Notes under the pieces: generated by a model
What the model was told of the DNA's origin: nothing
The model's database searches: none
The model's input: only the letters and a program-made list of their open reading frames with translations
Program-made: the position numbers and the translations under genes
Source of the DNA: Ligula intestinalis
Taxonomy: Eukaryota; Platyhelminthes; Cestoda; Diphyllobothriidea; Diphyllobothriidae
Assembly (NCBI GenBank): GCA_036362985.1
Contig: JAYGXS010000003.1
Location: forward strand, 71,570,704 to 71,634,703
Direction of reading: 5' to 3'
Length of the DNA: 64,000 nt
Shown here: one piece after another, positions 11,560 to 24,300 of the stretch
Numbering within the stretch: the stretch's first letter is position 1
Layout of the letters: the number at the start of each line of letters is the position of its first letter

Positions 11560-12989
11560 AAGTGCTTTGGTTTGGAAAAATGCACTCTGATTTTAAGTTA
11601 CTGGGGGAAAAAGGCTCTCATTTTTGCTTGATTTTGAGTATGTTTCGACAAAAGGAATTCCGTATGCTAGAAGGAAAGACAAAACGAAAGTTTCTTCTTA
11701 TATACATTGTGCTGTTGAAGAGTACCGTAATTAGTAAAAAGGTGGAATAATCCCTTACAGTACTGGAAAACTTTGTGCAAATTTGATCAAATGGAACTAA
11801 AGTGCTGTTTAAGGAATTGTATTTATTTTCAGAGACACGCAGTGATAGAAGTTTTAAAAAGAAGACTTAGCTATTCTGTGAAGTTTTGTGGCAAATAATG
11901 TGGTGACAAATACTTCTTGGTAAAACATTTTGTTTAACCGCACAGCTGGTTGGGTGCGTGAGCAAAGTTTCTACATGTAACTGCGGAGACAGCCTAACGA
12001 ATGCCTTATTGGACGTACATCCTGTAGAAATAATTTTTTAAACAATAGGTTTCGTTTAAGCGTTATATAGAAACGGAACAGCCAGAAACAAAATAAAAAT
12101 TTTAAAAAAATGGTCATAAACGTAACCTTTTTTTTGCATTCGCATGTCTATTACGGTTCTTAGAGAAAAAGATCCTTAAGCGAAAAACAATCCGTTATGA
12201 AGAAAAAGGTACGTTCCTTCATCTACAGTCAAATATAATCGTTTTCCTTCAGAAATATTAACGAAAATGTCAAACGTTCCCGATTTCCCTGTGAGATTGC
12301 TTTGGAAATAGTTAATATACGCAAATGTTTGTCAGCTAAATATCCAATTAAAGCACTTTTTAAAGAGGTAACCTATTATGAAAATTTTTTTCAATAATTC
12401 TTAGGAATAACAATATGCAGACATGCTGTATGCTGGAAAAGTTGGTTTGCTCTTTTGAAGCATTTCTATATTAAACAAACATGGCCATCTGCATCGAAAA
12501 AAATATCCAGGAGGTCCTTTTTTCGGTAAATGCTGTTTAGTTTTATCTTATTTTAAAGGGTTTGATGTAAACATTGAGCGAACTTAATAATGAATACACG
12601 GATAACTAGCGAAATGAAGAGAGAACTTATTCATTGATATTTAATAACGACGTATATAATCATTCCCACATATACAAAATATTTTGACTTAAGGCAAGTT
12701 CTTGTTGTAAAAAGAAAGTTTTCGCTTAAGCCTTATACTTAACAAACTATTTTAATTTATTTTTTTAATTTATAGCTATTTTTGACGTCCCCACAAGCTG
12801 GGAATTATCAAGAAAATTTTATTTTTCTTAAAAACACGTAGTAATTTTTATATTTCGCTTAAGTGGTTTATATGCCTCATGCTGTTCATTAGTATTGATA
12901 AGATTTTGTAAATGCGTTCCCGCTGGTATTGGAGAAATTATCAAATATTTTCAAATTTAGGAGCGTTGCTTGTAGCACTCGCAGAACTG
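11560..12989 (+). mobile_element. AT-rich interspersed repeat, family B copy B1
   Basis: It aligns with 42370-43110 and 52300-53587 over long blocks (for example AAAGAGGTAACCTATTATG against AAAGAGGTAACATATTATG, and GGTTTGATGTAAAC against GGTTTTGATCTAAAC). The right end reads GAACTG followed by TA, giving a CAGT-type end on the reverse strand. A CAGTACTGG next to TA at 11756-11760 could be a left end, but similarity to copy B2 begins before it. A frame on the left side shares a peptide-like string with B2 (see 11640-11730). No recognised transposase motif was found. Confidence 0.6.
11640..11730 (+). pseudogene. Peptide-like relic shared by B1 and B2
   Basis: In one frame this reads KGIPYARRKDKTKVSSYIHC followed by AVEEYR and stops. 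The matching place in B2 (about 42455-42553) reads EGNSYAFKYGKAKLSINMHC and then AMEELQ. The aligned residues YA, K, K and HCA-x-EE suggest the C-terminal end of one unknown protein in the ancestral element. I do not recognise the family. Confidence 0.4.
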
Positions 12990-13984
12990 TATGTACGTAA
13001 CATAACTATCATCAAATCGACCTACTCGGTGGATATTAAGTGGGCTTTTGTGACACCAAAGAAACGAAACAAAGGATCTGAGCATAAAAGAGTCCTTCTA
13101 AGGTACCTATCGTCAATTTTCGCTCCACAACGCCTAGTCGTTTATGTACTACCTCCTGACTCACTCATGCGCTCAGTCACGTGATCCTACTTTTTTTGTA
13201 TCCTCGAAGGGCTGTGGTTCGTGCGCGCATGTTTAGGCCTGGTAACTTAGCCTAGAAGGTGGAATAACGGGTTCAGCTCTGCACTTGGAGAGCAATTTAT
13301 GACGCACTTTCTAAAATCCATGCATTACACAGGCGCATCGTTGTCAGTGGCCCACAAACTCCCAGCCCCCCTTCTCTGTCTTAACTTTTGGTGGACAAAA
13401 TTTAACTCTTCATGCAGGCTTTGAAGCTTCTACCTTTCTAAACTTGCCGCACCACTGTCTCCCTGTAATGAGTGCAGATGCCCGGGATACCCCTTTACTG
13501 TCGGAATCTTCAAAGGGACCGTATGGCTGGACAGGAAAAGGCAAATGTAGTTAATCAGGACAGCACTACAAGCCCGCATATTGCCAATTTTACGTGCTGA
13601 CCGCCGACGGAGCCTGAGAGTTGGTTGCGTGCGTGTGTCTGTAACTAAAGTTCTGGTCTCGATTTTACCGACGGAGGCTTGTGTTCACCCTGCTAAAAAA
13701 AGGAACATGAACCAATAATCAGAGCAAAATATTGTGACGTAAGTATCGAGACAAGACCATCGGTCACACACTTAACCAACCTTCAAGCTCTTTTGGCTGT
13801 CAGCGCACAGCTCTGGCAATATGCACTGGTGCAGTGCTGTCTTGAGTAAAAGTATTTAACTTTTTCTACAGTTTTCCCCTTTAAGCACCGTGTCTTTCCC
13901 ACATTAGGCGGCGCTTCAGCTAGGTTATAGTCTATTTCTGTTGGTGGGCAAGAGAATGAAGTTTAAGCGCAGTTTATTACTTTC
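12990..13984. other. No recognisable gene; GC-richer stretch
   Basis: Base composition is visibly more GC-rich from about 13180 than in the neighbouring DNA. No open frame resembles a known family. It lies just outside the inverted-repeat arm starting at 13985 and may be more of the same unknown element. Confidence 0.4.
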
Positions 13985-14430
13985 TTCAGCAAAAAACAGC
14001 CTGCTGTGACTGAAACTATCTCCGTAAACTACAATCCGTGGCTTAAAGAGTTTCCAACTGACTGGATACCGTGTACATCGCTCTCAGTCAAGTGTGTGTC
14101 TAGTTGAGTGAAGTGGCTTACTGTTGGTTGAGAGTCAGACTGTAATGGCTCCCCCATACTGTGGCCTTTATGACGCTCCCAGGCGGGAGCCTACCTAGTA
14201 GGCATGCTGATGGTATGCGTGTCGAGTGTTGGTCACGCCGGCCGCCGACGCCTTCAAGCACCTCCGGACTTCTTGACTTTTGCGTTGACATCGGGTCCTG
14301 CTTTGGAAAAGGTGAAAAGGTGGAATATATTCTCCACATGTCTACATTCACTATAATGCCACGGGAGTCACCACTTTACTTCAGCTTGCTGAGGCTCGTA
14401 GTGAACATCATCGAGAGTGACTGTTGGCCT
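13985..14430 (-). repeat. Family E repeat, left inverted arm
   Basis: The reverse complement aligns block by block with 15735-16140. Blocks include GGCGTGACCAACACTCGACA against GGCGTGACCAACATTCAACA, GTCAACGCAAAAGTC against GTCAAAGCAAAAGTC, and CAGTAAGCCACTTC against AAGTAAGCCACTCC. The sequence is GC-richer than its surroundings. Open frames crossing it in both directions look like by-products of composition. The family is unknown to me. Confidence 0.65.
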
Positions 14431-15734
14431 GTCGGTTCATTTTGGATTATGTGTTCTACTGAGCAGGGCGTTTGTACGCCTGAAGTAATTGCTGTCTTAG
14501 GTGCCTACATAAAACCAACACTTAATTTTTAAAACGTGGATTTAATTGTGCCAAACTCGGTGATAAAATGCACTGGCCTTACTACAGTTGGTGTCTAAAA
14601 TGTCCTTATATTGATTTTCTTAAATGAACATTCAAATAGTATCAGTCATAAAATGGTGCAGGTAATCATGTTTACGCTTGCAGTGAGCTGTCACAACATA
14701 CTTCTGCGTATTCTGGAGCCCGCTTTCAAAGCTTTTTCAGATAATGGGCATTCAGATTTAAAAAATTCTGCAGCCAAAAAGGACGTTTATGGTATAACCG
14801 AGTGTGTTCCCGTTTCAAAACCGGTTACGTCCTCCATTTAAGTCTTAGGAAGAGAACGCAGAACGCAGATAGTACTTAACTGCTACTAGTTCTGCTTGAC
14901 CATTAACGGTGTCTTCTATGGTCAGGAGCTCTTTTCGGCCAACAGCAAGTCTTGTCACTAGCAGCAGAATCTCGGGTCGTCGGCAGCGCGTCTCCAGCAA
15001 CAGAGTGGCCCCCTCCAGCGGTGGCAGCATATTTAAGGGCCAGTAGTCATTGCTCCCCATTGGCTCTCCACGAATGGCCGTGCGCGCGCTCGCTCACGTG
15101 CGCCTGTGCATCCGTTCAAAGCGTTACCTCCAGATAACAGCAATCTGGCCCCGGGGCAGTATCACTTGCGCGTACATCCTTCGACCTGGCCTAATGTCCG
15201 CCCTTTGGAGGTCACTTGTAAATGTATAAACCAGTCATCGGTAAGGTCTCTTTGTTCTGGTTCCATCAGGAGTTCCCGAGTGATAACTCGCATCCGGGCT
15301 TTCCCAACAATTTAAGTGACCCTTTTCGAACTCTGGCTGTCGTAACGCATCTACAAGTGCATTTGACCAAATTATTTATTGAATCACAGTTAGCAGACCT
15401 TTGAATTATACTGGATAGGCTAGTGAGTGTTTCTTGCTGAAAAAAGATTAGTATTTAACCGTGATTATTTCAGATAAATTAATATAGACTGCGAAATTAC
15501 GTATGCGACGAAAATTGCTTCGATGTTAAGCCGATCCATAAGCCCTTACGCAGTTACGTGAAAACCACAAACCTTACTTCAAATAACGAGAAAATACGTT
15601 TAAATGTTTATGCTTTCGATCGTGAGCTGCCAACTTATCATGGTTCGCTTCAAATGAGAACCGTTGCATGAAATAAACAAATAAGTACACCAGTATTTAG
15701 CTTTACGTAAAGATGTCGGATTAACCGTCGAATA
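14431..15734. other. Spacer between the family E arms
   Basis: About 1.3 kb that contains GC-rich patches (14940-15220) but no recognisable coding sequence. Short frames of 60-75 codons are present on both strands without family resemblance. It may be the unique centre of a large foldback element or simply DNA between two separate inverted copies. Confidence 0.4.
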
Positions 15735-16140
15735 TGTCAAGTACGAGCTCCAGCAAGCTGAAGGCAGACATGGTGGCTGCAGCTGATATATAGTGTAAGT
15801 AACCTCACTGGGTGCACCCCATTTCCTGCACACTCCTACATCTGAACCCAATGTCAAAGCAAAAGTCGAGGACACCGGAGATGGGGGAGGGCGCAGGTGG
15901 CTGGCGTGACCAACATTCAACACCCGTACCAACAGCACGTCTCGTTAGGTAGACTTCCATGTCATAAAGACCACATTAGGAAGGAGCCATTGAGCCTGAT
16001 TCAGCGCGAAGTAAGCCACTCCCCACAAATAGGCACACCCTGCATTGGCTGTCGTGTCCTAGTCATTCCATCAGTTGGCAGCCTTCCAAGCCGTGACTTT
16101 TAGTGCAGGGAGATAGCTTTAAGTGCATCAGATTATTTTT
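15735..16140 (+). repeat. Family E repeat, right inverted arm
   Basis: Inverted partner of 13985-14430. Similarity seems to continue beyond 16142 into the tandem-duplicated unit (GAGGAAAGAAAT and CTTCACTCCCTCCCCCCACC find rough partners on the left-arm reverse strand near 13930-13985). The duplication therefore probably took in the outer end of this repeat. Confidence 0.6.
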
Positions 16141-16146
16141 AGTGAG

Positions 16147-17334
16147 GAAAGAAATGCGCTGAGGGTTGACTTCACTCCCTCCCCCCACCACCTAGCTTAT
16201 CGGTCACCTAAAGTGCGAAAACAAACAGGAGGTGAGCATTGTTTAGCAGGTTGTGCAAGAGAAGAAGAAAAAATACAGAAGAATACAAAAGACAAAACTA
16301 GAACACAGCTTATCTTTCAGTGAGGGATCGCTGCGGAATGCTAAAGGCGTTAGACCAAGGAGTTTGTTTTGATGATATAAAGCTAGGCTGAGAGTGCGAC
16401 TGTGATGAGTAGAACTGAGATTGATATTTCTAGTAATATTTACGGTGAGAAGAACAAAAGTTGTACAAATGACAGGCAAGTAGCCAATAGCAAGACTGGT
16501 ATGGCTAGAGAGTTAATATTAAATTTTTGCTGGAAGCAATCATATTTTTAGACTATTGATGCTAGTACTAGTAATCATGCTTAGTAAGACCGGTAGAGAA
16601 GACGTCATGATAAAGTACAATAGAGAAGGTGAGTAGCAGGCAAGTTTAGCAAAACAGTATCCAAATTACCTTGAAGACTTCAATAGTTATAGTATTAAAA
16701 TCGCGACCGTAGGCAGAACTGAAACCACTTCAAAGCCTTCGGAAGAAATGCGCTGAGGGTTGACTTCACTCCCTCCCCCAACCACCTAGCTTATCGGTCA
16801 CCTAAAGTGCGAAAACAAACCGGAGGTGAGCATTGTTTAGCAGGTTGTGCAAGAGAAGACGAAAAAATACAGCAGAATGCAAAAGACAAAACTAAAACAC
16901 AGCTTATCTTTCAGTGAAGGATCGCTGCGGAATGCTAAAGGCGTTTGACGGAGGAGTTTGTATTGATGATATAAAGCTAGGCTGAGAGTGCGACTGTGAT
17001 GAGCAGAACTGCGATTGATATTTCTAGTAATATTTACGACGAGAAGAACAAAAGTTGTACAAATGACAGACAAGTAGCCAATAGCAAGACTGGTATGGCT
17101 AAAGAGTTAATATAAAGTTTTTGCTGGTAGCAATCATATTTTTAGACTATTGATGCTAGTACTAGTAATCATACTTAGTAAGACCGGTAGAGAAGACGTC
17201 ATGATAAAGTGCAATAGAGAAGGTGAGTAGCAGGCAAGTTTGGCAAAACATTATCCAACTTATCTTGAAGACTTCAATAGTAAAAATATTAAAATCGCGA
17301 CCGTAGGCAGAACTGAAACCACTTCAAAGCCTTT
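16147..17334 (+). repeat. 594-bp tandem duplication (two units)
   Basis: Unit 1 spans about 16147-16740 and unit 2 about 16741-17334. Matching landmarks (GAAATGCGCTGAGGGTTGAC at 16151 and 16744; GACCGTAGGCAGAACTG at 16705 and 17299) are 593-594 bases apart. The units differ by scattered substitutions and tiny indels, so the duplication is relatively recent compared with other repeats here. Each unit carries a 78-codon minus-strand open frame (16243-16479 and 16837-17073). These two frames differ at about nine or ten residues, mostly radical changes, which argues against protein-level selection. Confidence 0.9.
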
Positions 17335-18261
17335 GGAAAGGTACCTCATGAAATGTTCAATAGGAGCCTTATCCTAAAAGGTTTTAGTGTCTTTCTTGGT
17401 GAAGAGGAACACGGCTGTTGATTGTGGCTGCCCTTGGCCAGTAGATTGCCTTTTCACCACACTTCATGGCCACCAACTGTCGGAGGTTTGGAAACATTTA
17501 AATTGCCATGGAATATTCTCAGTACGTGGTACGTTCCTCCCAGTATTAAAACATGTGTCAAATTCATGTAGTTTTCTAAAAACTCAAACTGAAATGGGTG
17601 CACTTTCGGAATTAAAATCTATTATAAATGTGCTGACTAGCATACGACCAGATTTCTCTCATTACTCTGCTCTCTACATATAGCGTTGTTACTGCACGCT
17701 GCAGATGACGGCGATTTTGTTTTAAAAACCTTTTCTTAATAAGTATTTAAGTTTGCATTGGCAGTATTGTCCCCCTAATTTGGGTTAATTGACAGGATGG
17801 GAAATATCTTGAGGCCTGTCTGGTTCTGGGCAGTCTCTTCACACTGACTTACGTCTAGGAACTATTCTGTCATTGACAATTCACCCGATACATATGGAAA
17901 GTGCCAGATAACGGCTCACATCTCAGTCCTATATCTGCTTACTTTCATAAAACATCAAATTGGGCTTTCTTTTACAGTCTTTTGCCAGCTTCACTAAGTG
18001 TTTTTAGATTATACAATGTGGGTCATGTTGGAAATACTTCTAGTGCATTTATCTTTGCGATTGACTTCTTAGTGTGTTAAAAAATGCTACGGTTAAACGA
18101 ATTGTTATATTCGCTAAGGGCAACATCCTTACCAGTATATTGTTGTACAAAGTCCTACCAAACAATTCAAAACTACGCTACTGACAAATAGAAGAGAGAC
18201 TGGAATGACCATTTCTGGAGCATGACCTTTCATTAGCAAGCTATATCCAACGCTAATTGGT
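17335..18261. other. No recognisable gene
   Basis: A 98-codon plus-strand frame at 17387-17683 begins right after the tandem duplication but resembles nothing I know. The rest is AT-rich and closed. Confidence 0.4.
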
Positions 18262-18336
18262 GCCCCACTTGAAGTTTGAATCGGCCACCTTGCTAGTCAG
18301 AAGTGACACGATCTAACCATTGCAACACCAGCTCGT
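18262..18336 (-). mobile_element. tRNA-derived SINE head
   Basis: The minus strand gives GAGCTGGTGTTGCAATGGTT (A box region) and GGCCGATTCAAACTTC (B box) at tRNA-like spacing. Head sequence differs from the 0.7-1.7 kb group, so it may be a second SINE subfamily. No matching body was found downstream. Confidence 0.6.
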
Positions 18337-21300
18337 TGTCTATCTGCCTATCAATCATATTTAAAATTTACTGTACAACCTCTGTTGGCTACGGCAGAAG
18401 CGACTGCAATCAGGTGACACAAACCGGTCCTGTGCGCCCAAAACACCATCGTATAGGGGCCACAGTTGGCATGGAAGAAAGTCACAAATTCGCTCCCACC
18501 CGTTTCATTATCCCTCCCAGGGTCCAGTATCCCCCTGACACCGATCAGATTACTGCCCATAATTTTGGTTCTCTACCTCCCCGCACAGTGATAACAGCGC
18601 TATTTTGCTACCTACCCGCGTATTTGACTTATTGACTTAATGATATAAATGTGGAGACTTGAAGAGAGTTTATCAAACGCAAACGTTTAGAAAAGTGCAT
18701 TTATAATTATTGAAATCGGATTCACTCGTATGTTTTGCCGGTGCGACTTGTCAGACCCGGTCTCACTGAAATTCATGGTTAAACAATGGATTTCCCGACT
18801 ATATCTATACTGAGTTTTTAATTTATTTACAAATTTATTTGTGATTTCGGTGTACATTAGTGTATAAAAGGTCTATAGGCACAGACTTTTTGCTACTAAC
18901 GGGCAGACGGTAGGAGTATGCATTGACGTTTTAACTTACGCATAATTACAGCCCAGGTACTAGCTTAAATAGCTAAAATGCTGAAATTTCAATACCGATA
19001 TATCCGTATTAAACTCAAAATATCCTGTTATCTTTCCATTGACAGATGCAAAGCAATTTTTTATCAGACAAAAAAGCTTGTGTGACTCAAACTGACGTTG
19101 GCAACAAAAGTGATAGCACCCCATGTCCGTCAGGTCAGGCATTCCGAAATTCAATGCAGTAATTTTTAAAGAGTTTTCCTTATAGGTGTGCAACACAGGC
19201 ATCGATAGACGGGGAAATAAGCAGCGTAATCGCAGCCGGCAAACCTAACTTTCTGATTGTTCCTTATTAGGCGTGCATAGTGTTAAAAATTACAGTAAAA
19301 AGTTAAAAGTTAAAACTCAATAAAGAGCAATGATGATGAGATGGGAGGCTGAATGTTTAAATAAATGTCCAAACAATGAGCAGGTGAGTTATGGTCTAGT
19401 TTAGTCACGGGAGACGTGAAGGTTTTCAATGGAATGTGTTTGTGTTTAGCAACTGTACCACGTTGGAGAATGTACGGCCTTACTTGGACCATAGCAGCTA
19501 GAGGAACAAAATTGCCGGAAACTAGGTAGATTTAGATATCCGTGCACTTTTCGCCATTGATGTTGGTAGCATCCGCCGTCACAGGAATTTGAAGCGCATA
19601 ACCGCTATCTGATAGCCGTTTTTAATCAGATGAATCGTGACTTCGTTAAGGCTGGAGTTCCCGTGGCATAAACAATATAGATACGTGCTTTTTTCTTTGG
19701 GCAATATAACTTGCTCAAAAGGAAACATATGAAACTACATGTGTACACTGAAGGGGCTCGAAAGAACAACCTATTCTTTTTCTCGGTTTGGGTCAGTCAG
19801 AAATAAGGACCGTAAGCAAGCATATGCAAGAACACCCACGACACACCATTAATTTTCTCTGTCACGCCGTATGCGGTAAATGTCATAACAGATTCTATCC
19901 ACAGCTGAATATTAATGAGTACGGCAACTTGCAACGGAATAAGCAGAGGCCTATTAGTTTTTGCAACGATTGAGCATACATTCTGCCACTCCGCTGTGCC
20001 TTTGCAGCATTAAAAGAGGACCTTAAATTAAATGAATATACTGAAAATTTCTCCAGTTTAAACTGAGAATTGTGTGCATTCATTTTCTGCAGAAGGTTTA
20101 ATCCAAAGAATCTCGGCAGTGCATAAACGAAAGAAAAAAGGTCATGCCTGTGAAACCACTTTGGTAAATGTACTAGAGCTTTCGGCTGTTAGGCAACGAC
20201 CCCACATGACATGCAGGTAATACGAAAGAATATGTTTCCGAAAGACTAACAAAAGGACTATTTTCAGACTAATTTTTGCTGCTTTTTTCCATTGGCATTT
20301 TGTATAACCATGATTTGCCCACATTTAAAACTTAAGATTACTCAATGACCCCGTTTTTTGCAATTTTTGAAATTTTCTTCTTCTCAAGAAACCGTTGGTA
20401 TTTCTTAACAAAGTAATATTTATTTTTTAACTGCTATGTACATTTTTTTCAGAATTTTTGTCCATTTTCTGCTTCTAAGTTTTGGAAATGCAGCGTGAAC
20501 CGGGTTTGCATAACAATAGCTTTCTTGTTGACTGCATGGTATCTCAAGAGTTAGAGCTGCTACTTCATTTGATGAGCAGTTTGCAGGATAGCCAATACTA
20601 AAAAACTCACCTTGGCCATCCCTTCTATCGCAAAAACAACTTTTCAATTTCTATGAGTAATGCATTTGATATGTCATCTATTATAAATATTCTTCTGAAA
20701 ATTAATAGTAAGCGCCCTTTTTGCCAGCAACTATTACTAATGATAGCATAAGTATATACTGCAGTCAATTCACTATATAAATAATATAAGTACCTGACGA
20801 ATAATTCTGCTGTAGTTTAAAGCAACAGTACTGGTTTGGCTCTTCATTTTGTTCCTCATATTTCTTATCTCACTGCCTATAAGTTAAATCGTGATATTAA
20901 TTTATAGCTAGTATTTTCCCAAAAAAATTCTTGAAGAACTAAGAGTTCTGTCCACACACATAGTTATCTATGCTCGCTCGAATATTTGTAACTAATATTT
21001 GAATGAAAGACTTCTATGAAATATTCATGAGAGATATCATTTCTAACAAAATACAGTTATTTGATATGACAGGGTTTTCAGCCTCCTTCTTGTATAAGCA
21101 CTGGTTAATTCCTTTACATTTGCTTTATCGAAGTTTTTGACGCGCCTTCGCGGACTTTTTCTCTCCATTCTGACCTCAGCTTCCACTATCCACCTTCTTG
21201 TTTATATATTTTCTAAACTTGAGGCATGCTACCAATTCCATTAATTATTAAGGCGGGCGCTCGCAGTTAGTTGACTGGCATATAGCCGGTTTTGATCGAC

Positions 21301-24300
21301 TCCGATATTTATATGAGCGTTGGGGTTGAAGGCAGTCTTCTTCTACAAAATAATTTTACTGATTGCAAAGTAACATGCAATATTTTATTCATTCCACTTC
21401 ACAAATAGATACTAGTTAAAATTCCAGCAACTTTTCTTAACCACCACATAAGACGCTTCTCAAGTGGTCATCTGGCTATAGCTAGGCGCATTTTGTTATA
21501 TGAAATCTAGATTTGAAAAGTAAGCCAACCGTTTTCGAAACTAGATAGGGATGAGTTGCTAGTTAAGTGTCCAGCACATTATTGTTGGGTTCAGTCCCGA
21601 CATTTTGATTCGCTAAATTTAAGTATGTTCAATATCTGTGAAAAAAGGCTAACCCAAATCTATAAACAAATAGAAGTTCTGACATTTTAATTGTGTTTTC
21701 ACCACTGACCATTGTTTCGCTTTGCCTTCTCCTTAAACGCATCCGCTCTTCTTAATCATTGAATAAATCAATTGTCAACTTTACAGTTTAGTGTCAGTAT
21801 AAAAGGAACAGCAAGAAAAAAACCGGTGAGACTTAGCTCTTCCAGTGACAGTCAGAATTGTTAAGACGTCATGAGAATTTAAACAAAAAACAGTAACGCA
21901 GACAAAACACTATTATATACGTATTTCCGTATTCTCACTACCACCCTAAAAATGAACCTTTTCGCTTACTATAACCGTAACACTAATCCCGTCCTTTAAA
22001 AAATAATTGTCCCAGGAAAAGGGTGCAAGACCCTAGAAATACGGCACTGTTTCTACCACCATATTCATAATTTTTGATTGAGGATTAAACCTGCAAAAAT
22101 CAAAAAAATATATTTCATGAAAAAATAATAACTTATAGGTCAAAAAGCATTTTTTGTGAAGTCGAAACGATTACTTTGCAAAATATCTTCATAAATTCTA
22201 AGCTGATAGGATCTACTCACTCTCCGCGTTTTTCTCATATTCCTGTATCTGATGTTAGCCCTCGACAAATAGTATACTCTGACAGGTCAGATCGTTTTCT
22301 GATGACCTCAATGAAATCCTCGTAATAGGTTGGAACTTCACACCATTCTTGATACGGTGGTTTGTAATTTAATCTCTTAAGAAACGTGTTCCTGGGCTTT
22401 CAGTTACTAACTTTACTGTAAGCATGTGAAACCTTTTTTTAAACTTATATACACACATAAATGCTCACCTAAATATATGCTCTAGTTACTGATATAAAGA
22501 TACAGTAATCGAGGTACGGTCTAGAACTTTCAAGAACCATACAACAGCGAGATTTTCCTATGCGGTGGTTGCAAATTTATTTTAATTTCTTAAATATAAA
22601 CTAAAATTTCTAACTCATGTACGCCTGCGAGGCTACGTTGTTATTTATACTTATTCACTTTATGGCGAAAGGCGATATTATCATACCCCGAAAATTTTCT
22701 AAATCCTTTTATTTATGGTGGCGTTTCAGTTAAACGTCCCTTTCCTGTCGTTAGCCGAAGTCCCTAATCTGTGAATCGGCTCGTAAATATAGTCTAGAGC
22801 CATTTCAGATTTGAAGGGGGAGTGTGTGCTAAGAACATTTTTTCGTGTTGGAGAGCGGCAATTTTTGATACATGCTGCAGTCAGCAATATAATTTTTCTT
22901 AAACCCTGTAGGGCAGAATGTTGCTTTTATAGCTGTTTCGGCCTTTAATTTACGTACTGTTAACCTGGCTATAAACTACGGCAGGAAGTTTAAAATAGTT
23001 TAAACCGAAAGAACGACCCTATCATTTCAGCAAGCTTTATCTTCTATGCAGGCTTGTATTTTCCTATTTTTATCAACAAACACGTTGAGTTTACGATTGG
23101 AGGACATCTTATCGTAGTTGGTACTTCCGAATTGCCTTCAGAAATTAAAAGGTCTTGTCCCTTATGATTTTGTTTTTGAGTACTATTGCCTTTGAAAAAC
23201 GTTTGGATGAACGACATATTCTGTTAATGGAACTTTTGTCTTATTGTAGATTTGCAATGGTTGATGTTTGTAAGTATCTTTGTTTTTTTTCAATCGATAA
23301 AAATAATAAACTAAATCTATGCTACAATCTTACTTCTTTAGCACCGTAATTTGTGCCGCCTCTATTGAGAGATGCTTCAATGACGAAATCTGATTTGCAA
23401 TTCTATTAATTAGGCCTATAAAAGGATTTTTTTCTAAATAAATGCAAAATCAAAAGACATTAATAAAGTTTGGTAAAAGGTCAGGTAGACACGCGCTCAG
23501 CCTCTTATCTTTTTTAGGGTGGCCTCTTAATCCTCCACTAACTCGCACTTTAGAAAATTCACTGACTCATTTCGTAGACAACCATGAACGTGCTTTGTTT
23601 TAAGTAAAAAGAATATTAAGTGGCGTGAAAAATGACTCTTCTTCCATAGTCGGCGCTGTATCATGGTTTCCTTTTAAATTTTATTCGTTTTTTTGCCCAC
23701 TTTTTTCGTTTTATAAAATTCTATTTTGTAGATTAAAAGATGTTCAGTTATCATACGTTTTAGTACTCAGAAGAAGTTTCTTTATTCGTCCACTTTCCTT
23801 ATCTTGTTTTTTTTTTAATTGCGTACGCAAGTTTGGAAGGCTGTGCGCCATAATTGCATTCTTTTATTGTCCACATTTATGCTATCTGAGTATGCCTACA
23901 ACGAGAAAATGCGACAACGTCTTCTTAAATAATGTTTTAAGGCTTTCAATATTAGGAGTCTTCGCAGTAAGCAACCTTTTGTCAGATGAAGGGATGACCC
24001 TGAAGACACAGTGTGGTTTTAAATTCGGACAAGGCATACCACTTTCGTATCTTAAGTTACTGCACAAAAACTGGGCAGCGTACTGTACCTCCGAGTTAGA
24101 GGACTCGCTGATTAAATTATTTTGGCTTTTAGACATCGCATTTAAATAGTCATTAACATTTAAGTAGCAAAACTATGATTAGCTTAAGCTATATTCCATT
24201 CATAGACTAATCTCAGACTATCTGCTGCACGTTTGGACAAGAAGCTAACATATTTACTGACAGTTATGTAAAAACAAACGGCTACTTGCTATTATATAGA

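Noticed and set aside
14118..14532. Overlapping 77- and 123-codon frames on opposite strands
   Set aside because: Both lie in the family E arm; the inverted partner copy does not preserve either frame.
21545..21605. tRNA-like SINE head on the plus strand
   Set aside because: The B box GGGTTCAGTCCC is fair, but the A box is weak and no SINE body follows.
23625..24149. 174-codon frame as a membrane protein gene
   Set aside because: The hydrophobicity follows from T-rich codons; there is no start context, no motif and an overlapping frame on the other strand.
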